Position numbers and translations under genes: made by a program. A stretch of 46,524 nucleotides of DNA from Reyranella soli. Lineage in GTDB: Bacteria > Pseudomonadota > Alphaproteobacteria > Reyranellales > Reyranellaceae. This document shows, in pieces, positions 9,307 to 18,094 of the stretch. Where the stretch lies: the NCBI RefSeq assembly GCF_007992495.1, contig NZ_BKAJ01000113.1, forward strand, positions 1-46,524, written 5' to 3'. Position 1 is the first letter of the stretch; every line of letters starts with the position of its first letter. The notes beneath the pieces were generated by a model. It worked only from the letters and a program-made list of their open reading frames with translations, did not search any database and was not told the DNA's origin.

Positions 9307-10420
9307 GACTGGTCACCGGGTTAGGAACGAGGAGGCCACGCAGTGCACCGGCAATGTGGCGCTGCTGCTCGGGGCTGAGTTCGGGGAAGATGGGCAAGGA
9401 GAGGAATTCGGTGGCGAGGGCCTCGGCCACAGGGAAGCTGCCGGGCCCGCTGCCGAGGTCGGCATAGGCTGGCTGCAGATGCACGGGGCGTGGATAGTGG
9501 AGGCCCGTCGCGACGCCGGCTTCTGCGAGGCCGTGCGCGAGCCTGTCGCGGTCCGGATGGCGCAGTGCATAGACGTGGTAGACGTGCTCCAACGCTTTGG
9601 GCTTGGCTGGCAATTGCACGGGAAGCTCGGCGAGCAGCGTATCGTAGAGGGCTGCGACCTCGCGCCGGCGCTCCGTCCAGCGCGGCAGATGCGCGAGCTT
9701 CACCGACAGGATCGCGCCCTGGATTCCGTCCATGCGGTAGTTGAAGGCGTGCTCGACATGGTTGTAGCGGCCCTCTTGCCCCCAATCGCGCAGCTTGCGC
9801 ATCCGAGCGGCGAGGGTGGCATCGTTGGTGACGGCGCCGCCGCCTTCGCCGCAGGCGCCGAGGTTCTTGCCGGGGTAGAAGCTGAAGCAGCCGATCGCGC
9901 CAATCGTGCCTGCGCACCTGCCCTTCCAGGTCGCGCCATGTGCCTGGGCGGCGTCCTCGATGACCGGCAGGCCATGCTGCTCGGCGATCGCCATGATGGC
10001 GTCCATGTCGGCCATGCGGCCGTGCAGATGGACGGGGATAATGGCTTTGGTGCGCGACGTGATCGCGCGCGCGATGCCTGCCGGGTCGATGTTCCAGGTG
10101 AGCGGATCGGCATCGACCAGCACTGGCGTCGCGCCGGCATAGCGGATGGCCGCGACCGTGGCGACGAAGGTCATCGAGGGCGCAATCACCTCGTCCCCCG
10201 GGCCGATGCCAAGCGCGAGCAGCGCGAGATGGAGCGCGGAGGTGCCGGAATTCAGCGCCACGGCTTCCTTGGCGCCAGTGTAGGTGGCGAAGGATTTCTC
10301 GAAGGCATCGACCTTCGGACCGGAAACATAGGCGCCGCTCGCCAGCGTCTCGAGCACGGCGGCGTCGAGTTCGGACTTGATGCCGGCGTACTGAGCGCGA
10401 AGGTCGAGAAGCGGAATCAT
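9296..10420 (-). CDS. wbpE: WbpE-like PLP aminotransferase, UDP-2-acetamido-3-keto-uronate type
   Basis: This 374-residue DegT/DnrJ-family aminotransferase begins MIPLLDLRAQY, the signature opening of WbpE/WlbC enzymes. The PLP lysine is in FSFYPGKNLGACGEGG and the PLP-nitrogen aspartate in VIEDAAQAHGA. By family knowledge it transfers an amino group from glutamate to C3 of the 3-keto UDP-GlcNAc-uronate made by WbpB. It sits directly after the wbpB-like gene with an ATGA overlap (10417-10420), and the wbpD-like acetyltransferase is at the head of the same operon, which is the expected three-enzyme set. The assignment rests on this context plus motifs; related DegT enzymes act on other sugars. 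Confidence 0.85.
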   Translation of the reverse strand: MIPLLDLRAQYAGIKSELDAAVLETLASGAYVSGPKVDAFEKSFATYTGAKEAVALNSGTSALHLALLALGIGPGDEVIAPSMTFVATVAAIRYAGATPVLVDADPLTWNIDPAGIARAITSRTKAIIPVHLHGRMADMDAIMAIAEQHGLPVIEDAAQAHGATWKGRCAGTIGAIGCFSFYPGKNLGACGEGGGAVTNDATLAARMRKLRDWGQEGRYNHVEHAFNYRMDGIQGAILSVKLAHLPRWTERRREVAALYDTLLAELPVQLPAKPKALEHVYHVYALRHPDRDRLAHGLAEAGVATGLHYPRPVHLQPAYADLGSGPGSFPVAEALATEFLSLPIFPELSPEQQRHIAGALRGLLVPNPVTSHAA

Positions 10421-11442
10421 GAAGCCATCCTTTTTGGAGAAATGTCGATGGGCTGGCCGCGCTGCCGCAGCGACAGCATGGCGGCTTCGAGCGTCTCGAC
10501 GACGGTCAGACCGCAGCGCCCGGAGGTGATCGGCTCCCGCCCGTGGGTCACACAGTCGACGAAATGCTCAATTTCAGTAAGCAACGCCTCCTTCACCGAG
10601 AGCTGCGGCGCCCACATGTCGCCACTGCGATAGGAGATGCGCGCGGCGAGCTGCTCGGGGCCCTCGCCGCAGGTAACACCGCGGTCATAGACCTTGATCT
10701 TTTCGGTGGGCTCGAGGTCGTTCCAGACGATCATCTTGCGACTGCCGCCGACCAACGTCTGACGCACCTTCACCGGCGCGAGCCAGTTGACGTTGAGATA
10801 GGCAACGGTGCCCGAGGGATAGAACAGGCTGAGATGGGCCATGTTCTCCTGCCGCCCGCGGATGTGCCTTGCGCCGCTGGCCGAGACCGCGGTGGGCTTT
10901 TCCTGCAGCAGGTAGTCGAGCACCGAGAGATCGTGCACGGCGAGGTCCCAGATCACGTTTACATCGTGCTGGAACAGGCCGAGATTCACACGCGTGCTGT
11001 CATAGTAGTAGACATCGCCGAGGTCTCCGGAGCGGATGATCTCGCCGATCTTCTGCACCGCGCTGGTATAGACGAAGGTGTGATCCACCATCAGGGTGAG
11101 GTTGCGTCGCGTCGCCTCCTCGATCAGTCGGCGCGCATCGTCCGACGAGTCAGCGATCGGCTTCTCGACGATGACATGCTTGCCGGCGCGTAGCGCGGCA
11201 GCGGCCAGGTCGTGATGCGTCGCGACCGGAGTGGCGATCAGCACGGCATCGACGGCGGGGTCGTCGATCAGCGCGCGAGGGTCCTGATGCAGCGCGAGGC
11301 CTGGATAGCGCTTGCCAGCGCGCGCCAGTGCAGCAGCCGAGAAATCGGCAATGCCTGCAAGGCGGCAACCTTCCGTCTCGGCGACGCTGCGCGCGAGGTT
11401 CGGCCCCCAATAGCCGTAGCCGATGACTCCAATTCCGATCAT
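10417..11442 (-). CDS. wbpB: WbpB-like Gfo/Idh/MocA oxidoreductase (UDP-GlcNAc-uronate 3-dehydrogenase)
   Basis: This 341-residue Gfo/Idh/MocA protein has the N-terminal Rossmann motif GVIGYGYWGPN and the family signature VEKPIA, with a conserved NVIWDLAVHDLSVL segment carrying the catalytic-region histidine. WbpB enzymes oxidise C3 of UDP-N-acetylglucosaminuronate using NAD, in a cycle coupled to the WbpE transamination. ATG 11442 overlaps the wbpD-like stop by ATGA, and its stop overlaps the wbpE start the same way, so the three genes are translationally coupled. The 6-dehydrogenase (wbpA-type) that makes the substrate is not in the window. Confidence 0.87.
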   Translation of the reverse strand: MIGIGVIGYGYWGPNLARSVAETEGCRLAGIADFSAAALARAGKRYPGLALHQDPRALIDDPAVDAVLIATPVATHHDLAAAALRAGKHVIVEKPIADSSDDARRLIEEATRRNLTLMVDHTFVYTSAVQKIGEIIRSGDLGDVYYYDSTRVNLGLFQHDVNVIWDLAVHDLSVLDYLLQEKPTAVSASGARHIRGRQENMAHLSLFYPSGTVAYLNVNWLAPVKVRQTLVGGSRKMIVWNDLEPTEKIKVYDRGVTCGEGPEQLAARISYRSGDMWAPQLSVKEALLTEIEHFVDCVTHGREPITSGRCGLTVVETLEAAMLSLRQRGQPIDISPKRMAS

Positions 11443-11963
11443 TGCGCCGCCATTCCTGTTGCCGGGGTGGGAAAGTCTTCACGATTGCGAACATCGCCGA
11501 CCACCTTGGCCGGAACGCCGGCCACGATGGCGTAGTCGGGCACGTCGCGCGTCGCCACCGCCCCTGCGCCGACGAGCGCGAAGCGCCCGACTGTGATGCC
11601 GCAGATGATGGTGGCATTTGAACCGATCGAGGCACCGTGGCGGATGCGCGTCGGCACCACCGACCAGTCGGCCTCCGTCTTGAGTCCTCCTTCCGGCGTG
11701 CAGGCGCGGGGGAAGAGCTCGTTGGTAAACATCACGCCGTGGCCGATGAAGACTTCGTTGTCGATCGTCACGCCTTCGCAGATGAAAGTATGGGAGGAGA
11801 TCTTGCAGCGAGCGCCGACGTGGCTGTTCTTCTGGATCTCGACGAAGGGGCCGATCTTCGTTCCATCGCCGATTGAACACCCGTACAGATTTACGAGATC
11901 CGGGTGGGTGAGGACCGTCTCGGTACCAAGCTGGACGTTTCGGAGAGCCATTGCCCGGAACAT
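11439..11963 (-). CDS. wbpD: WbpD-like UDP-3-amino-uronate N-acetyltransferase
   Basis: This protein of about 174 residues is built almost wholly of left-handed beta-helix hexapeptide repeats (CSIGDGTKIGPFVEI, GVTIDNEVFIGHG, VTRG-type turn ATRDVPDYAIVAGVPAKVVG near the end). The closing DYAIVAGVPAK pattern is typical of WbpD/WlbB enzymes, which acetylate the 3-amino group of UDP-GlcNAc3NA using acetyl-CoA. The start is uncertain: ATGs at 12035, 11963 and 11951 are all in frame and none has a clear ribosome binding site. I use 11963 because it and the following codons recur in a diverged copy at 33641-33718, where the codon before the ATG is a stop. It leads a run of six overlapping genes down to 6465. 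Confidence 0.85.
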   Translation of the reverse strand: MFRAMALRNVQLGTETVLTHPDLVNLYGCSIGDGTKIGPFVEIQKNSHVGARCKISSHTFICEGVTIDNEVFIGHGVMFTNELFPRACTPEGGLKTEADWSVVPTRIRHGASIGSNATIICGITVGRFALVGAGAVATRDVPDYAIVAGVPAKVVGDVRNREDFPTPATGMAAQ

Positions 11964-12180
11964 CTGTGTTTGCCGGCTCTGTCGCAATCGGGCAATGGAG
12001 GTAAGACCAAAGTCCAGTCCAGGCTTGGAGCGCATGCAGTGCCGCTCGGGAACCCGATCGGGAGGACGATCACATTGCGGAGGCTGAGGGTGTCGACCGG
12101 GGGGGCGAACGAGAAACCAAGGCTAAGCGCAACCCAAGGGGCGCCAGGGTGGCCGAAGACCCTTCATCTCGATTCCGGCT
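11964..12180 (-). promoter_or_regulatory. Leader region ahead of the wbpD-wbpB-wbpE operon
   Basis: About 220 nt separate the stop of the exosortase-type glycosyltransferase (12181) from the wbpD start and are the only sizeable gap between the two minus-strand operons, so a promoter here is plausible. It contains a 10-bp palindrome CCCGATCGGG near 12053-12062. The 24 nt closest to the start belong to an 80-bp segment that recurs at 33663-33742. No convincing -35/-10 pair was found by eye. Confidence 0.3.
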
Positions 12181-13401
12181 TCACGCGGCCTTCATTCGTG
12201 CGGCCGCATCCAGGATGTCGTCCAGCCGTTTCAGTGTGGCCTTCCAGTCATGCCCCGCCAGCACGGCGGTGCGCGCCGCGGCGCCCAGATCTGGCGTCCT
12301 GCCGGCCAGCACCCGCGTCACCGCCGCCGCCATCGCTTCTGCACCATCCGCCACCAGCAGGTCGCGCCCAGCAACGGCCCGCACGCCCTCATGCGCTTCC
12401 GGCGAGGCGACCACGGGGCGCGCCATGGCCATCGCCTCAAGTACCTTGTTCTGGATGCCGCGCGCGATGCGGAGCGGCGCCACCGCCACCGCCGCATGGG
12501 CCAAATAGGGCCGCATATCCGGCACGCCGCCGGTGACGTGTACGCGCGGCAGTTCGGCCAGGGCCCGCACGGCAGGCGATGGACTGGCGCCAACGATGTG
12601 GAAATGCGGTGCCGGCAAGAGCGACACCAAACGCGGCATCACTTCGGTGGCGAAAAAGCTCACCGCCTCGATATTCGGCCGGTAGTCCATGGTGCCGGTG
12701 AAGATGATGGCGGGCGATGCGGCGGCGAAAGGGTCGGGCCAATCGTATTTCGGGTCAAAGCGCTCGACATCGACGCCGTTCTCCACCCAGTCAATACGGG
12801 ACGCCACCTCGGGCGCGAGTGCGGCGAGGGTCTGTGCCTCCTGCGCCGAGACAAGCAAGGTGCGATCGAATTGCGCCGCGGCCCGGCGCTCGAAGGCCAG
12901 CAGGGTGCGCGCCTCCCGCGCCCAGACCAACCGTTTCGGCCCGCCGGCCGAGGCGGCGTAGGCGCGCCATTTCTCGGAATCCACATCGACCATGTCGAGG
13001 ATGCGCAGCGGCCCGCCGGGCCCCGGCGGTACATAGGTCGCCATTGCCGAGGAATAGACCAGCACCGCATCGTAGCGCTGAGCGCCGAGGCCGGCGCGCA
13101 CCCAGCGCGCGAGACCGGGCTCGCGGAACCAGGCGAGGCTCAGCGGCTCTCCGGGCCGCGTGCCAAACAGGGTGCGCGCAATGCGCCCGTTGCGCGTGAC
13201 CGGCGCGGCATAGACCGCTGCGCAGCAGCCCCGCAGCACTGGCAAATGCTGGGCGTCCGCCGGATCGTCCACGAGGCAGCCGAGATCCACCACCCAGTCC
13301 CGCGCCAGATGCTCCAGCATGTGCCAAGCGCGGATCTTCTCCCCCTTGTCCGGCGGATAGGGGATACGATGAGCGAGGAATAAAAGCCGCGGCTTGCCCA
13401 C
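12181..13401 (-). CDS. GT-B glycosyltransferase, exosortase A-associated (TIGR03087-like)
   Basis: This 406-residue glycosyltransferase starts GKPRLLFLAHRIPYPPDKGEK-like, the hallmark opening of the PEP-CTERM/XrtA-associated family described as TIGR03087. The C-terminal domain shows FTGTMDYRPN, the donor-site segment GIQNKVLEAMAMARPVV and the following SPEAHEG. It adds a sugar to the growing lipid-linked repeat on the cytoplasmic side. It is the last gene of the eight-gene minus-strand operon, starting 4 nt after the FemAB-like stop. Donor and acceptor are unknown. Confidence 0.9.
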   Translation of the reverse strand: MGKPRLLFLAHRIPYPPDKGEKIRAWHMLEHLARDWVVDLGCLVDDPADAQHLPVLRGCCAAVYAAPVTRNGRIARTLFGTRPGEPLSLAWFREPGLARWVRAGLGAQRYDAVLVYSSAMATYVPPGPGGPLRILDMVDVDSEKWRAYAASAGGPKRLVWAREARTLLAFERRAAAQFDRTLLVSAQEAQTLAALAPEVASRIDWVENGVDVERFDPKYDWPDPFAAASPAIIFTGTMDYRPNIEAVSFFATEVMPRLVSLLPAPHFHIVGASPSPAVRALAELPRVHVTGGVPDMRPYLAHAAVAVAPLRIARGIQNKVLEAMAMARPVVASPEAHEGVRAVAGRDLLVADGAEAMAAAVTRVLAGRTPDLGAAARTAVLAGHDWKATLKRLDDILDAAARMKAA

Positions 13402-13405
13402 GTGC

Positions 13406-14452
13406 TCAGCCCAGCCCGCGCACCAGATGCGGGCCGATCGCGTTGGCCACGGGCAAAGGCAGCCGCTTCCAGGCCGAAATGAAGTAGCGGAATTTCGGAT
13501 TGTTCGGGTTGTTGTCCGGCACCTTCGCGCCCGGTGCGAGACGATAGCAGTAGTGCAGTTGCTCCGGCTCGAAGCCCCAATTCTTCTTGAAGGCGAAGGC
13601 GCCGGTATCGGCCTTGCTGCGACCGAAATCGAACATCGTGGCGCCGCGGTCCCGCGCAGCGCGACGCATCACCTCCCAGTACATCACATCGGCGGCGGCG
13701 AGGCCGCGCGCTTCCCGCGTGCCGCCGCCGTAATAGGGCAATACTTCCTGCTTGTAGTGGAAGGAGAGCACCGAGGCGACCGCCTGGCCGTTATGCAGGA
13801 CCGTGGTTACATCGGACTCCTCGGGGAAGGCCTCGAGCAGCGCGCGGAAATACCGCTTGGGGAAGACCGGGCTGCCGAGGTTGCGCACGCTTTCCGCATA
13901 GACGCGGAAAAGCGCATCGACGTCGCGGTTGGTGTGGATCTCGAGGCCCCGCTTGGAAGCTTTGCGCACCTCGGCGCGCTGCTTGCGCGGAATGTTGGCG
14001 GCCATATCCTTGGCGTCATCGCCGGTGAGGGCGGCGATCGGCTTGCGGAAGGTGTAGTAAAGCGCCGGCCGTTCCACCCAGCCCGGATCGGCGGCGCCGA
14101 AGCGGCGATATTCGAGGCAGGGCGTACGGAGCTTCGCCTGCAGCTCGAAGGCATACTCGTTTAGCGCGTCGGCACCCTCCGACGTGGCGGCCAGCCCGCC
14201 GCCGTAGACACAGTAGGGCGTGGAGGCGAGCAGGTCGCCGAACAGCAGAGTCTTCATGCGCACGAGCGGCAGCACGCCGACCACGGCGCCATCCTGTTCA
14301 GCCAGCGCGTAGTGGGTGGCGTGGCCGAAACTCTGGGCAATCACCTTCGCCCAGGCTGAAAGGTGGAAGAAGCTACCTTCCGGCAGGGCGCGCACGAAGG
14401 CATCCCAAGCGATAGCGTTGGTCTCGTCGAGGGGGCGGATGCGGACCGACAT
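13406..14452 (-). CDS. FemAB-like GNAT-fold protein, XrtA/PEP-CTERM system-associated
   Basis: This 348-residue protein resembles the FemAB-related family that accompanies exosortase A loci. The segments GSFFHLSAWAKVI near the N-terminus, NIPRKQRAEVRKASKRGL in the middle and MFDFGRSKADTGAFAFKKNWGFEP near the C-terminus match the double-GNAT architecture of that family. The ATG at 14452 lies 1 nt past the deacetylase stop; an open frame upstream of it is only the shadow of the deacetylase. FemAB enzymes transfer aminoacyl groups, but for the EPS-associated branch the acceptor is not established, so a role in decorating the polymer is inference. Confidence 0.88.
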   Translation of the reverse strand: MSVRIRPLDETNAIAWDAFVRALPEGSFFHLSAWAKVIAQSFGHATHYALAEQDGAVVGVLPLVRMKTLLFGDLLASTPYCVYGGGLAATSEGADALNEYAFELQAKLRTPCLEYRRFGAADPGWVERPALYYTFRKPIAALTGDDAKDMAANIPRKQRAEVRKASKRGLEIHTNRDVDALFRVYAESVRNLGSPVFPKRYFRALLEAFPEESDVTTVLHNGQAVASVLSFHYKQEVLPYYGGGTREARGLAAADVMYWEVMRRAARDRGATMFDFGRSKADTGAFAFKKNWGFEPEQLHYCYRLAPGAKVPDNNPNNPKFRYFISAWKRLPLPVANAIGPHLVRGLG

Positions 14453-14453
14453 G

Positions 14454-15320
14454 TCAGGCCGCCTCGAGATGCGGCGCGCCGATTGCGGCGCCGAACACCT
14501 CGTCCATACGGCCCCAGCGAAAGTCGCGCAGGAGCCGCACCAACCGCGCTTCCATCTCGCGCAGCCCGACATAGTGGCGGAAACGCGAAAGACGCCCGGC
14601 CCCCTCGGCGCGCGGCTGAGCGGGGTCGATCTCCCAGGGATGGAAGTAGAAGACACCGGGCTGGCCTTCGGTGGTATTAACGCGGCGCAGCCCGCTGCGC
14701 GTCAGCCCGTAGGGCAGCAGGCGGAACCAGCCGCCCCCTGCGCAGGGCAAGCTGCGCCCGAAGGCGCGCACCGTCGTCATCGGGATCTCCGCGACGCCGT
14801 CCGGGCGCGGCCGGTGCGGCCGGCGCGGCGCATCGGGATCGCCATAGAGGTCGTGGCGTACGGGGAAAACCGAGGAGGAGTAGCGGTAGCCTTCCTCCGC
14901 CAGCACCGCATGCGCCCAGGGAGTGTGCCTCGCACTGATCGAGAAGGTGGGAGCGCGATAGCCGATCACCGGTACGCCGCCGGTATCCTGCAGGATGGCT
15001 CGGGCGCGGCGGATGTCGGCACGGAATGCGGCCTCGCCGATGGCATTCACCTGTTCGTGGCCATGGCCGTGGCTTGCCAGCTCATGGCCCTCAGCGACGA
15101 TACGGCGGATCAGCGCTGGATGTCGTTCGGCCACCCAGCCCAGGGTAAAGAAGGTGGCGCACACGTCGGCGGCGGCGAAGAGGTCGAGCACGCGATGGGT
15201 GTTCGTCTCCACGCGTCGCTCGCGCGCTTCCCAGCTGTCGCGCGAGATGACGCTGGTGAAGGCCTGGACCTGGAACCAGTCTTCCACGTCGACGGACATG
15301 GCATTGCGAAGCGAGCTCAT
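14454..15320 (-). CDS. Polysaccharide deacetylase, XrtA-associated (NodB-like with DUF3473 tail)
   Basis: This 288-residue protein opens MSSLRNAMSVDVEDWFQV, the usual form of the exosortase-associated deacetylases. The NodB fold carries the catalytic-base DVEDWF motif, the metal-binding SHGHGHEQV (H-x-H pattern) and GYRAPTFS. The C-terminal YFHPWEIDPAQPR belongs to the DUF3473 tail. It would remove N-acetyl groups from the nascent polymer. ATG 15320 overlaps the ATPase stop as ATGA. A longer frame upstream exists but would run through the ATPase gene. Confidence 0.92.
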   Translation of the reverse strand: MSSLRNAMSVDVEDWFQVQAFTSVISRDSWEARERRVETNTHRVLDLFAAADVCATFFTLGWVAERHPALIRRIVAEGHELASHGHGHEQVNAIGEAAFRADIRRARAILQDTGGVPVIGYRAPTFSISARHTPWAHAVLAEEGYRYSSSVFPVRHDLYGDPDAPRRPHRPRPDGVAEIPMTTVRAFGRSLPCAGGGWFRLLPYGLTRSGLRRVNTTEGQPGVFYFHPWEIDPAQPRAEGAGRLSRFRHYVGLREMEARLVRLLRDFRWGRMDEVFGAAIGAPHLEAA

Positions 15321-16297
15321 GCGCGGCCGCCCAGCGTGGCGAACTGAGTCCACAGCTTCTGCAGGCGCCCCCTGCGTTCGCGGGGCGCCACGCCGCGTTC
15401 CAGCTGGCCTACGCGCTCGGTAAGCGCACGCAACGCGGTGCCGTCCTCCGCGCCATGGGGTGCCGGAGCCTTAGCACAGATCGCGCCAAGATCCTGCGTT
15501 AGCTCTTCGGCGGTGATGCTGACCAGTTCGGCGGTCAGCACCGTGGCATGTTCCAGTGCCCCAGCCAGCAGCACCCGCGTGCAGAGCCGGTTGATCCGGC
15601 GCGGGATGCCGCCGGAATGCTCGTGCACCAGGTCAAGCGCCTTCTCCTCCAAGGCGGGATAGCCGGTCCAGCCCACCGAAGTCATGCGGTGCCGGACGTA
15701 GAGATGCGTCTCCTCCCGCGTCAGGGCGGCGAGGTGATAGGCGGCGAGGACACGTTGACGGAGCTGGTCGAGATCTGGCCGCGCCAGGGTATGGCGCAGC
15801 TGCGGCTGACCTAGCAGCAGCACCTGCAGCAGCGCATGCGCGCCCTCGGTCACGTTGGAAAGCATGCGCAGCTCCTCAAGCGAGGCGACCGGCAGAGCCT
15901 GCGCCTCGTCCACGATGAGGATCTGCCGCCGGCCCCTTTCAGCAACGCCGCGGCGCAGCGTGGCGATGATGCCCTGCAGCAGCTCCGCCTTACCGCCGTC
16001 GGCCGGGGCGCCGAAGGCGATGGCGACGAGGCGCAGTAGCTCCGCGGGCTCGACCTGTGTCGTCATCACCCGCGCCATGGCATGGCCCTTGGTGGAGAAT
16101 TCGGCGCAGAGCCGTTCAATCAGGGTGGTCTTGCCGGCGCCCACCTCGCCGGTGACAACAACGAAGCCCTCGCGCTGCGACAGGCCGTAAAGCAGATGCG
16201 CATAGGCGCGACTGTGCGCCGTGCTGGGGAAGAACAGCCGCACATCCGGCGTCATCCGGAAGGGCTGCTCGTGAAATCCATACACGTCGAGATTCAT
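15317..16297 (-). CDS. ExeA-like AAA ATPase, XrtA/PEP-CTERM-associated
   Basis: This 326-residue ATPase opens MNLDVYGFHEQPFRMTPD, as in the TIGR03015-type ATPase of exosortase A loci and the related ExeA/GspA proteins. The Walker A motif is GEVGAGKTT (about residues 50-58) and the Walker B is ILIVDEAQ. The sensor region is HSGGIPRRINRLC. The C-terminal 60 residues are low in conservation with an ALTERVGQLERGV heptad-like stretch. It follows the outer-membrane barrel gene by 9 nt. Its role in EPS export is not established experimentally; ExeA relatives act in secretin assembly. Confidence 0.92.
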   Translation of the reverse strand: MNLDVYGFHEQPFRMTPDVRLFFPSTAHSRAYAHLLYGLSQREGFVVVTGEVGAGKTTLIERLCAEFSTKGHAMARVMTTQVEPAELLRLVAIAFGAPADGGKAELLQGIIATLRRGVAERGRRQILIVDEAQALPVASLEELRMLSNVTEGAHALLQVLLLGQPQLRHTLARPDLDQLRQRVLAAYHLAALTREETHLYVRHRMTSVGWTGYPALEEKALDLVHEHSGGIPRRINRLCTRVLLAGALEHATVLTAELVSITAEELTQDLGAICAKAPAPHGAEDGTALRALTERVGQLERGVAPRERRGRLQKLWTQFATLGGRA

Positions 16298-16306
16298 GGC
16301 GCTGCC

Positions 16307-18094
16307 TCAGAAGGTTCGGCGCAAGCTGGCGCGGATGACGCCCTGCGAGTAGCCCTGGTTCACTACCGAAGAGGTGTTGTTGGTCCAGGCGACCTGTATG
16401 CTGCCGGTGAGCTTATCGTTCAGCTGGTGGATCAGCGTCGCCGACAGAGCATAGGTGTCCGAGTCACCCTGGGCAGGTTGCCCGAAGCCGGATTGCCCGA
16501 AGCCAGGTTGCTCGAAGACGTGCCCATACTGCGCCGTCGCCACGCCGGTGGTGCGCGGCGAGAACTCGTGCCCCCAGCTTAACGTCGCATAGGTTCCGCG
16601 GTTGGAGATGGCGGGTACGGCGTTGTTGGCAGAAGTCATGGGATCCTGACTCTGCCAGGTGCCGGAAAGCGTGAGGACATCGCGCGGCCAGTGATGGCGC
16701 AGCGACGCCGTGCCGATGCGCATGCGGTAGAGCGTGTCGGACAAGCCGAGAAAGGGATTGATCAGCACGACCGGGGCGCCAGACTGGCTGTCCACCGGAT
16801 TGCCGAGCGCATCCACGGTGGTGGTGGCCAGCAGGTCCTGGGCCTGAGTGAGTGTCGTGGCGAGAGTTTCCCTGTAGGTGGCGAAGAGAGTTGTCCGCAC
16901 GCCGAGGGCCGTGCCCGCATTCAGATAAAAGGAATTGAAGCCGTTTTGTCGACCATATTTGATAACCACGATGGAATCGGGCCCCGGCGTCAGTCGCAGT
17001 CCAACCGACCAGATCGCATCGCTTATACTGAACGGGCTAGTGCCCGAGTATTCCTGGTTCTCATAGCCGATCTCGCCAAGGAGGGCGACGCTACGCAGAA
17101 TGGCGTAGCGTGTCTCGAGTGCGGTGATGAAGCGGTGCGAGTCGTCATAGATGCCGTTGCCGACATACTTGGTGCCGTCGACACGCGCCTGCAGCGCCAA
17201 CCGGCCGAAATCCTCACCGCTGCGCAACACCGCAAAGCCGCGATGCGCCGTGTAATTTTCGGCCGAGCCCGGGCTGTTCAGGCTGAATTCCGGGCTGCCT
17301 TGGCTGAAATTGGTAAAGTTTTGCGAGGAATACTGGAAAGAATAGCCGGCCTGCACCGTCGCAGCGCTTCCGAAACGTTGCACGAGAAAGGGCGTGACCT
17401 GCGCAGTGTAGGTTTGCATGGTGTCGCTCCCGGCGACAAGCTGCCCGCTGCCCGGGATGAAACCGGCGAAGCTTGGCAGCACACTCGCCGCCCCGCGCAC
17501 GTCTACATAGAAGAGCCCGGGAACCAGCGCCGCGAGGAGCCGCCCGTCGCCGACCTGATCTACACCATCTTGGTTGGAATAGGTGGCGTAGAGGCGCAGT
17601 GCCGGCATATAGCGCAGTGTGCCGGTCAGGCGCGTCGTAGCGATCGCCGCTTCGAGGCTCGGCGCGATGGTGGTGACGATGTCACCACGGGCATCGGATG
17701 TCTGAAACACATTGTCAGTGGCCAGGACCTCGACGCCGATCGAGGGCCGAATGGCGTAAGGCCGATTGCCCAGCTCGAAGGGTGTGCCGACGCCGGCGAC
17801 TCCAAGGCCCGGTGCTGTGTTCGCAAAGCCTGGCAGCGCACCGCCTAGGAAGGGACGGTTGATCGGAGTGTCGGGGGCGCTCAGCGGGCCGAGTGCGGGA
17901 GACTCCAGGGCAGGCGTGGCAGGCGGTGTGACGGTGCTGTCGCCGGGAACGGCCGGCGTCGGCGGCGCGCTGTCGCCTGTGACAACAGGTATCGTGCCAC
18001 CCGCTGGCGGGGCGATCTGCGCGGCGGCGGGCAACGCGACCACCACGCTGGCCAGGAGGGCAGCGCCAAGCTTAATGGGCACCGACCGCCACAT
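16307..18094 (-). CDS. Outer-membrane beta-barrel protein, XrtA/PEP-CTERM-associated (TIGR03016-like)
   Basis: This protein of about 595 residues has a clear signal peptide: a charged start, the hydrophobic run LGAALLASVVVALP and an AAA-Q cleavage site near residue 25. A proline/threonine-rich linker follows, then alternating beta strands from about residue 110 to a C-terminal aromatic residue (VIRASLRRTF), the usual sign for BAM insertion. Gene order matches the outer-membrane protein of exosortase A loci, thought to act as an EPS export barrel. I chose the ATG at 18094, directly before the signal peptide; a GTG at 18130 would add 12 polar residues and deepen the overlap with the kinase gene to 59 nt. 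Confidence 0.85.
   Translation of the reverse strand: MWRSVPIKLGAALLASVVVALPAAAQIAPPAGGTIPVVTGDSAPPTPAVPGDSTVTPPATPALESPALGPLSAPDTPINRPFLGGALPGFANTAPGLGVAGVGTPFELGNRPYAIRPSIGVEVLATDNVFQTSDARGDIVTTIAPSLEAAIATTRLTGTLRYMPALRLYATYSNQDGVDQVGDGRLLAALVPGLFYVDVRGAASVLPSFAGFIPGSGQLVAGSDTMQTYTAQVTPFLVQRFGSAATVQAGYSFQYSSQNFTNFSQGSPEFSLNSPGSAENYTAHRGFAVLRSGEDFGRLALQARVDGTKYVGNGIYDDSHRFITALETRYAILRSVALLGEIGYENQEYSGTSPFSISDAIWSVGLRLTPGPDSIVVIKYGRQNGFNSFYLNAGTALGVRTTLFATYRETLATTLTQAQDLLATTTVDALGNPVDSQSGAPVVLINPFLGLSDTLYRMRIGTASLRHHWPRDVLTLSGTWQSQDPMTSANNAVPAISNRGTYATLSWGHEFSPRTTGVATAQYGHVFEQPGFGQSGFGQPAQGDSDTYALSATLIHQLNDKLTGSIQVAWTNNTSSVVNQGYSQGVIRASLRRTF

Noticed and set aside
9305..10633. 442-codon plus-strand frame opposite the wbpE-like gene
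   Set aside because: It is a shadow: the minus strand has clear aminotransferase motifs throughout, and the plus frame has no recognisable domain.
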